Source: Actinoplanes italicus (lineage in GTDB: Bacteria > Actinomycetota > Actinomycetes > Mycobacteriales > Micromonosporaceae). Taken from it: a DNA stretch of 64,000 bases. The number at the start of each line of letters is the position of its first letter. The first letter of the stretch is position 1. The notes under the pieces were generated by a model, which was not told the origin of the DNA, did no database searches, and saw nothing but the letters and a program-made list of their open reading frames with translations. The position numbers and the translations under genes are program-made. The DNA is taken from the NCBI RefSeq assembly GCF_003001815.1, contig NZ_PVMZ01000016.1:1-64000 (forward strand), given 5' to 3'. Below are positions 39,514-47,057 of this stretch, one piece after another.

Positions 39514-42390
39514 CTATGACACCAGGCCCTCCCGGTAGGCCTTGGCGATCGCCTCGCCGACGCTCCGCACGTCCAGCTTCCGGTACACCCGGCCCAGCTG
39601 TGTCTCCACGGTCCGGCGCGTGACGCCGCGCGCCGACGCGATCCCGGCGGTGTCCTTCCCCTCGCACAGGTACCGCAGCGTCTCGAACTCGGCCGGCGTG
39701 AGGTCGTACGGCAGTTTCGCCGGCGCCGGACGATCGGCCAGGTCCAGGCCGATCCGTCCGGCCAGCAGTGCCACCGCGGCGCGTAAAGGCTCAGCGGCGA
39801 GCGCCTTCGCCGCCTGGTGGGCCTCCCTGGCCGGCTGCCGCGCTCCGTTCACGTCGTTCCTCGCGCAGGCCGCGACAGCCTGCCGCCATCGTGCGTAGGC
39901 GGCCTCGTACGGCCGGTCGAGGCGTGCCCAGCCGGTGGCGACCTCGCTCCAGTCCACGGCGGTGTCGGTGCCGCGCAGGCGTCGCCGCTCCGCCCGGCAC
40001 AGAAGGACGAGCTGCGCCACCTCCCCCGCAGGCTGCGCGGCTTGCGCGTCCCAGCCTTCATTGGCGAGCCGGTCGCCGGCGGCGGTCGCACCGGCCAGGT
40101 CGCCGGCCACCGCCCGGTCGGCCGCGCAGCGCAGGCCCACCGCGCACAGACGCAGCAGCTCCAGGCGGTTCTCGCCGCCGCGGACCGCCGTCACCCCGCG
40201 CGCCACCTCCTCGCCGGCCCGGGTCATGTCGCCCTCGGCCAGAGCCAGCAGCGCGCGCACCGTGTGCAGTGGGCCGAGGAATCGGGGATCGTCGCCGTGC
40301 TCGACGTTCTCGATGGACGCGAGCAGTTCGTGTGCCTGGTCATACCGGCCGCGCGCCACTTTGACCTCGGCGAGCGTGAGCCGTGGGTAGAGGCTCTCCG
40401 CCGCGGGCCGGTCCAACAACACTTCAGTGATGATCTTCTCGGCGTCGTCCCACTCGCCGAGCAGCACGAACGCGGCGCTGGCATTGTTGGCCAGGATCAT
40501 GGCCTGGACGGTGTTCACCAGATCGAGCTGCCGCGCGACCTGCAGGCCCTTCATGGTCAGCTCCGCGGCCTCCCGCAACCGTCCGCCGTTCTCCAAGATC
40601 AGACCCAGGTTCCCGTACGCCCGGAGAAGGTCCTCGATGTGGTTCTCCTGCTGGGCGATGTCGACCGCCCGGCGCAGACGATCGATGCCCTCGGGGTCGC
40701 CCAGCATGCCGAGCGCGAGACCGGAGATGTTCAGCGCCCGCCCCTCCTCGGCCCGTGCGCCGGCCTCGACGGCCGCTCTCAGGGCAGCGTCGGCAACGTC
40801 CCGGCCCTCCGCGTAACGGCCGGCGTGCAGGTGGGCGAGGGCGAGGCCGGCCAGGACGCGCGCCCTCGCCGCCGAAGCAGGCCGGCCGGTCAGCAGCGCC
40901 TCGGCCTCCCGGAAGGTCGTCACAGCTTCGACTCGGCGGCCCACCTCCCACAGGTAGGTGCCGAGCCGCTCCCTCAGCTCACCGGCACGGTCAGGGCCGG
41001 CCGTCGCGACGGCCTGGGTGATGTGATCCAAGGCCCGGTCGACGTCGCCTGACCAGCGCGCGGCCTCGGCCGCCCACACCAGCAGCTGCACCGGGGACAC
41101 CCCGGAGAGTTCCCCGGGACCCTGGACGCGTTGCCACAGACGCAGCGCCCGGGTGAACTGAATCTCCGCCGAAGGGAAAGCGAGGGTACGCGCTGCGATC
41201 TCGCCGGCCCGTACAGCGGCGACGAGCGCCTGCGGCCAGCTTCCCGCCTGATACCAGTGGCTGGCCAGCTCGGCCGCAGCGGACCCCTCGCTCGAACTCA
41301 GCCCCGGATCGGCGGTGAGCGCCTCGGCCATCATCATATGCAGGTGGACCCGGCTGTCCCGGACCGTCGTCTGGTAGACCGCCTCGCGCAGCAGGGCGTG
41401 CCGGAACCGGTACACGTCTTCGTCGCGGCCGGTGACCAGCATCCGGCGGTCGAAACACTCCTGCACCGCATCACCCAGCGCCTCGCCGGACAGCTCGCTG
41501 ACCCGGCGCAGCAGCAGGCGGCTCACCGCGCGGCCGGCGACCGCGGCGACCCGTAGCACCTTGAGCGCGTCGGCGCTCAGGCCGCTGAGCCGGGCGAGCA
41601 CCACCGAACGGATGTCAGCGGGCAGCTGAACGTCTTCCGAGCTTTCGAGGGCACCGGCGGCGATCAGCTGCTCGGCGTAGAACGGGATACCGTCGGACCA
41701 GTCGAAACACCGCTCGACGAGTCTCGGGTCGACCCGGCGCCCGCGTTCGGCGCTGAGGAACTCGCGCAGTTCCGGCAGCGTGAGGGCGGGCAGCTCGATA
41801 CGCTCGGTCCGGCGCCAGAACGTCGCGCCGGCCAACAGTTGCCACAACGGATCGTCGTGCCTGAGGTCACGAGAGCGGTAGCTGCACAACAGCAGGAGCC
41901 GGCGATCCTCCGGGCGGGCCTGCGCGAGATGGCGCACCAGGTCGAGGGTGGACAGGTCCGCCCAGTGCACATCCTCGATGATCAGCACGACCGGAGCGTC
42001 GGCGCCGATGTCCTGCAGCATCCGCCGCACGGCCAGGAAGACATGCTGCGGCCTCTTCATCTCGTCGCTGCCGGAGTCGAAGAAGTCGATCAACCGCTGG
42101 AAGGCCGGCCCGCCGAGCTTCCTGCCGTACTCCCGATCGAAGGCCTCGAGAACCTCCAACAATGGCCCGTACGGCATCGGGTCGCCGAAGTGCTCCTCGC
42201 ACGACCCGCTCAGCACATGCGCGCCCGCCTGGCGGGCGGCCCCGGCGAACAGGCTCAGCAGCCGGCTCTTGCCGATGCCGGCATCCCCACCGACCAGCAC
42301 GGTCCGGGACTGGCCCTGCCGCACCTCGTCGAGGCGCTGCGTGAGCAGCTCCATCTCGGCGGTACGTCCGACGAACGGCGCCTCAGCCAC
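39514..42390 (-). CDS. Large STAND-type LuxR regulator (MalT/LAL-like)
   Basis: A 958-residue protein. Residues 1-300 are a STAND/AAA NTPase: VGGDAGIGKSRLL (Walker A) and VVLIIEDVHWAD (Walker B). Residues about 350-860 are TPR-like helical repeats. The C-terminal 60 residues are a LuxR helix-turn-helix (LTPAEFETLRYLCEGK...RRTVETQLGRVYRKL). I start at GTG 42390, which overlaps the stop of the 42383-42709 gene (GTGGCTGA); the longer frame would overlap that gene. Such regulators activate transcription after ligand and ATP binding. It lies between the caspase and CHAT genes and could control them through the shared upstream motif, but this is inference. Confidence 0.9.
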   Translation of the reverse strand: MAEAPFVGRTAEMELLTQRLDEVRQGQSRTVLVGGDAGIGKSRLLSLFAGAARQAGAHVLSGSCEEHFGDPMPYGPLLEVLEAFDREYGRKLGGPAFQRLIDFFDSGSDEMKRPQHVFLAVRRMLQDIGADAPVVLIIEDVHWADLSTLDLVRHLAQARPEDRRLLLLCSYRSRDLRHDDPLWQLLAGATFWRRTERIELPALTLPELREFLSAERGRRVDPRLVERCFDWSDGIPFYAEQLIAAGALESSEDVQLPADIRSVVLARLSGLSADALKVLRVAAVAGRAVSRLLLRRVSELSGEALGDAVQECFDRRMLVTGRDEDVYRFRHALLREAVYQTTVRDSRVHLHMMMAEALTADPGLSSSEGSAAAELASHWYQAGSWPQALVAAVRAGEIAARTLAFPSAEIQFTRALRLWQRVQGPGELSGVSPVQLLVWAAEAARWSGDVDRALDHITQAVATAGPDRAGELRERLGTYLWEVGRRVEAVTTFREAEALLTGRPASAARARVLAGLALAHLHAGRYAEGRDVADAALRAAVEAGARAEEGRALNISGLALGMLGDPEGIDRLRRAVDIAQQENHIEDLLRAYGNLGLILENGGRLREAAELTMKGLQVARQLDLVNTVQAMILANNASAAFVLLGEWDDAEKIITEVLLDRPAAESLYPRLTLAEVKVARGRYDQAHELLASIENVEHGDDPRFLGPLHTVRALLALAEGDMTRAGEEVARGVTAVRGGENRLELLRLCAVGLRCAADRAVAGDLAGATAAGDRLANEGWDAQAAQPAGEVAQLVLLCRAERRRLRGTDTAVDWSEVATGWARLDRPYEAAYARWRQAVAACARNDVNGARQPAREAHQAAKALAAEPLRAAVALLAGRIGLDLADRPAPAKLPYDLTPAEFETLRYLCEGKDTAGIASARGVTRRTVETQLGRVYRKLDVRSVGEAIAKAYREGLVS

Positions 42391-42709
42391 GACGGACGAT
42401 CTCCAGGACCGCGGCGACCACCCGGTCCCGCTCACCCGCGTCGCGCAGCACCCGGTCGAGCCGGTCGTCGCAGGCCCGGCCGGCGGGGTCGTACGACTGG
42501 CCGGGATCGGTGTTGAAGAGAGCGCTCAGCACCTCGGCCACCACCGTCCGGGCCGGCTCGTGCCGCGCCAGCCGGCTCTCGATCATGCGGACAGCCGCCT
42601 CGGCCAGTCCGGTGAGCACACTGTCCTGCCCGGAGGCCGCGCCGGCCGGGGTCTGAGGCGGGATCTCGCCGCGCGGCCGCCGTGTCCGGGGTTCCGCTGA
42701 TCGGAGCAT
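42383..42709 (-). CDS. Stand-alone C-terminal domain of the sigma-like family
   Basis: A 108-residue protein whose residues 28-107 (LTGLAEAAVRMIESRLARHEPARTV... DRVLRDAGERDRVVAAVLEI) align with the last 90 residues of the three sigma-like paralogues at 34069, 35475 and 45835. The first 27 residues are basic and Pro-rich. It overlaps the start of the STAND/LuxR gene by 8 nt, so the two are coupled. The domain is probably a small helical interaction module, comparable in logic to the effector-associated domains of bacterial conflict systems. Function is inferred only from this shared architecture. Confidence 0.6.
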   Translation of the reverse strand: MLRSAEPRTRRPRGEIPPQTPAGAASGQDSVLTGLAEAAVRMIESRLARHEPARTVVAEVLSALFNTDPGQSYDPAGRACDDRLDRVLRDAGERDRVVAAVLEIVRRG

Positions 42710-42911
42710 GTGTCCACCTTGGCCGATCAGAATCCGCTGCCAGAACCGCCGGACAGCCGAGATGCCAGACCTCCCGGGCCGTGTGTTCCGGCAACGCGGT
42801 CCGCTAAGCGCGAGCCGACAGGCCGACGCGACTGGATGAATGGCGTAACCCGCAAGGGTGCCCCTCCGGTCCCGTACAGGTCGGCCTGCTCGCGTGCCGG
42901 ACGGTTGTGCC

Positions 42912-42921
42912 GTCCGTCAGA
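42912..42921 (+). promoter_or_regulatory. GTCCGTCAGA motif before CHAT gene
   Basis: The plus strand reads CCGTCCGTCAGAGG, 39 nt before ATG 42961, followed by a GGGAGGAG ribosome site at 42947-42954. It is preceded by CGGACGG, giving an inverted repeat around the motif. Confidence 0.55.
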
Positions 42922-42960
42922 GGCCGGTGTCCTGCCACTCAGCTTCGGGAGGAGCAGCGG

Positions 42961-43053
42961 ATGACCGACGGGGTGCGTGCCGCGTGGACGGCGTACCGGG
43001 CCGCGACCAGCTCACGGGAGGCCGACGAGGCCGCTCGGATCCTCGTGGGATAA
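42961..43053 (+). other. Interrupted 5' end of the CHAT gene
   Basis: ATG 42961 has an ideal GGGAGGAG site 6 nt upstream and opens a 30-codon frame (MTDGVRAAWTAYRAATSSRE...) that ends at TAA 43051 in exactly the frame of the CHAT gene below. Third positions are GC-rich on both sides of the stop, and the residues flanking it (ARILVG and LIRLNARSA) read as one helix. A single C-to-T change (CAA to TAA) explains this. It is either a nonsense mutation, a sequencing error, or a recoded stop. Confidence 0.6.
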
Positions 43054-43083
43054 CTGATCCGGCTGAATGCCCGTTCGGCGGCG

Positions 43084-45129
43084 GTGGCGCTGGCTGCTGA
43101 GCGCAGTGCGCGGCTGGGCGCCCGAGCGCGCCGGGCGCCGGGAGACGGCTGGGCCTGGCGGTACGCCGCGCTCGCCGCACTACTGCTGAACGAGGCCGCC
43201 GAAGGGTTCGCCGATCCGGAGTTCACCGCGCTCGCGGGACGGCACCTCGATGCCTGCCGGAGCGCCGCGCCGGAGCCGGACGTGTTTCTCGCGGCCGTCA
43301 AGGAGGCGGCGTCCCGGATCGAGCCGTTCCGTCTGCGATATCTGGCCCGGCGGGCCGACGCCGCCGGGCGGCCGGAGCAGGGCCGGACCCACCTGGAGGA
43401 CGCGCTGCGGACGGCAGCCGGGGACACCTTCCTGGAGATCGTCCTGAATGCCGAGCTGGGCCGATTCGACGTCGCCTGCCGCATGCTCGATCGCTACGAG
43501 GCCGATCCACTCGTGCTGGCCGAGTTGAATCTCCGGGCGAGAAGACCCGCGCGTGCGCGCGAGCTGCTGGCCAGGGTGGATCCCGCGAACTACGGCGAAC
43601 CGGCCTGGATCGAGCGGGGGCGCCGGGCCACGATCGCGCTCGCGCTGGACGAGACGGCCGAGGCCGCCCGCCTCGCGGCCGAGGGGATCGCCGTGTTCGA
43701 GGAGCTGTCATCCGGTCTGGGCCGCGACTACTACCGGGCGGTGGCGGCCGACCATCCGGGAGTGGCCGACGTCTACCACATCGGCCTGCTGGCCCGGCTC
43801 CGGATGGGTGATCCGGTCACCGCTTTCGGGCTCGCCGACCGCTGTCGCGCGCTGTCTCTGCGGCCACCCGCCCGGGACGGGGATCCCTCTGACATCCGCG
43901 CCTGGCAGGCGGCCGGCGCCGTGCTGGCCGGTGTCCACGAGAGACTCGCCGCGGATGCGCTGCGAGCCGATCCGCTGACGACGACCGGCGACGAGTCCGA
44001 CGGGCTCGTCGCGATGCTGGCGGCCGAGGATGCGGTGACAGCGATCGAGCGGCGGCTCACGCGGGCAGACACGCCGTCGACGATCGAGCAGACCCTGCCC
44101 GAGGTGCAGCGGGCGCTGGCCGGCGACGCGGCCCTGCTGCTCTACCACTCGTTCGACCAGGAGCTGGTGATCTGGGCCGTACACCGTGACCGGGTGGTGG
44201 TCCACCACCGGACTCGCGATCACCGCGACCTGATCCGCTCCGTCCGGGAACTGCATGCCGCCAGCGCGAACTTCGGCGGCGACGGTGGCAGACCGGGCGA
44301 GCTCGCGGCCGAGCTGATCGAGCCCGTGGCCGGCGAGCTGGAGGGCGTCCGGCGCCTGTACGTCGTACCGGGGGGAAATCTGATGCCGCTACCCTTCGCG
44401 GTGCTGCCGCTGGACGGCGTACCGCTGGGCGAACGGTTCGTCCTCTCGGTGCTGCCCGCAGCGGCTTTGCTCACCCGGCCCGGCGCCGGCCGGCCGGTGC
44501 CCCACGACGTGCCCGCGCTGCTGGTCGGGGATCCGGCCTACCATCAGTTGCCGCGCCTGCCGGGCACCGGCGTGGAGGTGCGCGGCATCGCGCTGCCGAA
44601 CCGTACGGTGCTGACCGATGAGCTGGCGACCGCGGCGGAGTTCGCCGGCCGGGCCCCCGAAGCCGGCATCGTGCACCTCGCCACCCACGGCTTCGTCGAC
44701 GAGCTCCGCCCGCACCTGAGCTGGCTGGCGCTGGCCGGGGGCGACCGGGTCACCATGCCCGACCTGCTCCGTCTCGGGCTGCGCGCCGACCTGCTCGTGC
44801 TCTCCGCTTGCCACACCGGGCGGGGCCGGGCGACCGCCTCCGGCGACGTGCTCGGTCTGGCCCGCGCCGCGCTCGCCGCCGGAATCCGGCACCTGGTGGT
44901 GTCGCTGTGGCCGGTCAACGACGAGTCCGCCTGCCGGACCATGATCGCCATGTATGACCGGATCGCGGCCGGCGACGACGTCGCCACAGCGCTGCACCAG
45001 GCTCAGGCAGAGACCCGCAGCCTCGAGGAGTTCGGGGGCCGGACGCGAGACCTGGGCGAGGCGAGCGACGCGGCCGGCCGGATGAATCCGGTCGCGCACT
45101 GGGCGCCGTTCATTCACATCGGCGCCTGA
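43084..45129 (+). CDS. CHAT-domain protease with helical-repeat N-terminus
   Basis: A 681-residue frame. The N-terminal 400 residues are TPR-like helices; the C-terminal 280 are a CHAT domain (caspase-type) with the dyad GIVHLATHGF (His535) and LLVLSACHTG (Cys576), followed by IRHLVVSLWPVND, typical of the fold. GTG 43084 is only the first start after an in-frame TAA at 43051; the natural start is probably ATG 42961. If the stop is real, the product lacks the first helices and translation of the rest has no good ribosome site. CHAT proteins act in death and defence systems such as Craspase. It is preceded by the GTCCGTCAGA motif. Confidence 0.8.
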   Translation: MALAAERSARLGARARRAPGDGWAWRYAALAALLLNEAAEGFADPEFTALAGRHLDACRSAAPEPDVFLAAVKEAASRIEPFRLRYLARRADAAGRPEQGRTHLEDALRTAAGDTFLEIVLNAELGRFDVACRMLDRYEADPLVLAELNLRARRPARARELLARVDPANYGEPAWIERGRRATIALALDETAEAARLAAEGIAVFEELSSGLGRDYYRAVAADHPGVADVYHIGLLARLRMGDPVTAFGLADRCRALSLRPPARDGDPSDIRAWQAAGAVLAGVHERLAADALRADPLTTTGDESDGLVAMLAAEDAVTAIERRLTRADTPSTIEQTLPEVQRALAGDAALLLYHSFDQELVIWAVHRDRVVVHHRTRDHRDLIRSVRELHAASANFGGDGGRPGELAAELIEPVAGELEGVRRLYVVPGGNLMPLPFAVLPLDGVPLGERFVLSVLPAAALLTRPGAGRPVPHDVPALLVGDPAYHQLPRLPGTGVEVRGIALPNRTVLTDELATAAEFAGRAPEAGIVHLATHGFVDELRPHLSWLALAGGDRVTMPDLLRLGLRADLLVLSACHTGRGRATASGDVLGLARAALAAGIRHLVVSLWPVNDESACRTMIAMYDRIAAGDDVATALHQAQAETRSLEEFGGRTRDLGEASDAAGRMNPVAHWAPFIHIGA

Positions 45130-45152
45130 GCTCGCCGGCCGCCACGAGTGGG

Positions 45153-45377
45153 TCAGCGCTGTTCGGCGACCCCGTCGCCCTCCCCCCGCTGGTCCACGAC
45201 GTCCTGGACATCGTGCGAGGACTCAGGGTTGGATTCTTCAAGGGCGCGCCGGCGATCGGCGAGCAACTCGCCGACCGTCTTCGCGTCAGTACCTTCGAGT
45301 GCGGCGCGAACGGCGTCCCGCAGCTCCTCCTCGAGAAGCCGCTGGATTTCCTCCCGCTGCGCCGGAGTGAGTTCCAT
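45153..45377 (-). CDS. Tiny helical protein, paralogue of 33809-34021
   Basis: A 74-residue protein starting MELTPAQREEIQRLLEEELRDAV and containing RRRALEESNPE, matching the 33809-34021 protein over about 48 residues. The rest is acidic and probably disordered. ATG 45377 corresponds to the paralogue's start; the frame extends to 45440 without support. It is convergent with the CHAT gene and divergent from the sigma-like gene at 45835, so the pairing of this family with the sigma-like family is conserved twice in this window. Confidence 0.6.
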   Translation of the reverse strand: MELTPAQREEIQRLLEEELRDAVRAALEGTDAKTVGELLADRRRALEESNPESSHDVQDVVDQRGEGDGVAEQR

Positions 45378-45834
45378 AGCTGCTACTCGGCGGCTCGGCG
45401 CGGCGGATCTGACATGATCATCACTCGATTGTGAACCCACGGGCCCTGTTTGCGCTGCCCTCGGAGACTGATCATCAGCAGGATCGTTCGTCGCACCATG
45501 TCTGGAACTGGCGGACAGGTCCAGCGGCGACGCCGGCCGGACGTCTGCGTCCGCACGGTGCTCCGGGCGCCGGCTGCCCTCGACTCCACGCCGCCGGCAG
45601 TCCTTTCCCGTCGTAGCCGGGCTGAGCAGGGAGACGTCGAGGATGTCCGGTGTGAATGGATAGGTACGCGCGTATGTGATCGACGATCATCCGTCCGAGA
45701 ACTGGCTGAAAGTTCGAAATGGACGCCCGAAACGGTGCAACCCTCCGCGTGTGTTTCCTCCATGCTTTTCCGGCATGGCCGGTGGTCCGGGAGGACGGCC
45801 GGCCGACCACGTCGCCGAACGTGAAGGAGCGCAG
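45378..45834. other. Intergenic region before sigma-like gene
   Basis: About 455 bp separate the tiny gene on the minus strand from the plus-strand sigma-like gene. Frames crossing it have non-coding codon use, including the upstream extension of the 45835 frame. It holds the conserved block at 45684-45743. No other element is seen. Confidence 0.5.
45684..45743 (+). promoter_or_regulatory. Conserved block upstream of sigma-like gene (copy 2)
   Basis: It aligns without gaps to the minus-strand block at 35322-35381. The best-conserved parts are CGATCATCCG and CGAAACGGTGCAACCC. It ends 91 nt before GTG 45835. Confidence 0.4.
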
Positions 45835-47025
45835 GTGGGTTATGCGAACGGGCCGACCCGGCATTTGGACGCGGCTCGGGTGCGAGCGGCTCGACAGCGC
45901 ACCCCCAACGGCCCGCCCTCGAGCGGCGGCCTTTCATCCACCGCTGGTCACCTACCCTCCGGGCCACAGTCCGGCAGCCCTCGGGCCGGTGGCATCCCGG
46001 CGCCGATCCGCGCGGTGGTGCCGGTTCCTCGGCTACGGCGCAGGCCCGACCGGGTACAGCGGCTGCGTGAACTCGCCGGTGCCGGCACCCTCGCCGGGGC
46101 GGCCGCGGCCGCCACTCCCGTCCAGCGCGCCGAGCTGACCGGCGCGGCCTACGAGGTGGTGTGGCCGATCGTCTACGCCCGGATCACCCGCAGGATGGAG
46201 CACCTGCGCGGCCACCCGGCGTGCGCCGTCAGCGTGGCGCAGCTGGCCGACGAGTGCCTCGACCGCTTCCACGACGACGTGGAAGCGGTCGTCGAGGACC
46301 TGCTCGCGCACGCTCGGCAGCCGGTGCTGCAGCTGGAGGCATGGATCACCCGGCGGCTCGTCGCGGCGACCGTCGACGGCCACCGGCGCCGCCGCGGCGC
46401 GCGGGGCGCCCTGCAGCGTCCCCGGCTGCCCGGCTGGGTCGCCGACGGCCTCGGCCACGACCGGTGGCTCACCACGCTCGCCCTGGAGATTCTCACCTGG
46501 GTCGGTGTCAGCGTCACCGCCGGAACCGAGGTGTGGCCGCTGGAGGCCTGGGCCGGTCACCGCGCCTCGATCACCCGTGACTGGGCCGGCAGCACTCCGT
46601 TCGTGGTGACCCGCGACGTCGACACCGTGCTGGCCGTGATGCGCCGTCGCCCGGATTGGTACCAGTCCTACGTGGAACGTCCCCTCGGCGCCAAGCAACC
46701 GCCGGTCGCGGCCGTCCCGCCCGGCGAGACCGTCACCCCCTTGGCGCTCGTCCACCCGGACGACCGGGTGGAGACCGAGCTGGAGCAGCTGGCCGCCGAC
46801 GCGGTGGAGGCGATCGGTGTGCGGCTGGCCCGTGGCGAACGAGCCGATGAGATCGTGGCCGAGGTGATCCACACGGTGTTCGGCGGCGCGGTCGGCGGCA
46901 CCCTCGACCGGGCGCCGCACACCGCCGCCGACCCGCTCGCCGATGTCTCCGGCGCCCTGGCCGACATGGCGACCGTGAACCGGATCGTGTCCACGGCGCT
47001 GTCCATCCTCAGCGGCCGTGGGTGA
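45835..47025 (+). CDS. Sigma-region-2-like regulator, paralogue 3
   Basis: A 396-residue protein with an N-terminal Pro/Arg-rich region of about 85 residues, then the family core: AAYEVVWPIVYARITRRME, LDRFHDDVEAVVEDLL, QLEAWITRRLVAATVDGHRRRRG, PLEAWAGHRAS, WYQSYVERPLGAKQPP, and the C-terminal helical domain (AVEAIGVRLARGERADEIVAEVIHTVFGG). It is closest to paralogue 1. GTG 45835 has AAGGAG upstream in the same arrangement as paralogue 1; the longer frame from 45676 runs through the conserved regulatory block and is rejected. It is convergent with the caspase operon on the minus strand. Confidence 0.6.
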   Translation: MGYANGPTRHLDAARVRAARQRTPNGPPSSGGLSSTAGHLPSGPQSGSPRAGGIPAPIRAVVPVPRLRRRPDRVQRLRELAGAGTLAGAAAAATPVQRAELTGAAYEVVWPIVYARITRRMEHLRGHPACAVSVAQLADECLDRFHDDVEAVVEDLLAHARQPVLQLEAWITRRLVAATVDGHRRRRGARGALQRPRLPGWVADGLGHDRWLTTLALEILTWVGVSVTAGTEVWPLEAWAGHRASITRDWAGSTPFVVTRDVDTVLAVMRRRPDWYQSYVERPLGAKQPPVAAVPPGETVTPLALVHPDDRVETELEQLAADAVEAIGVRLARGERADEIVAEVIHTVFGGAVGGTLDRAPHTAADPLADVSGALADMATVNRIVSTALSILSGRG

Positions 47026-47057
47026 CACCGGCGCGCGACGACGGGCTTCCGACGGCG

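Noticed and set aside
45676..45834. Longer N-terminus of the sigma-like paralogue 3
   Set aside because: That stretch contains the conserved 60-nt upstream block and lacks coding bias; GTG 45835 with AAGGAG matches the paralogue's start.
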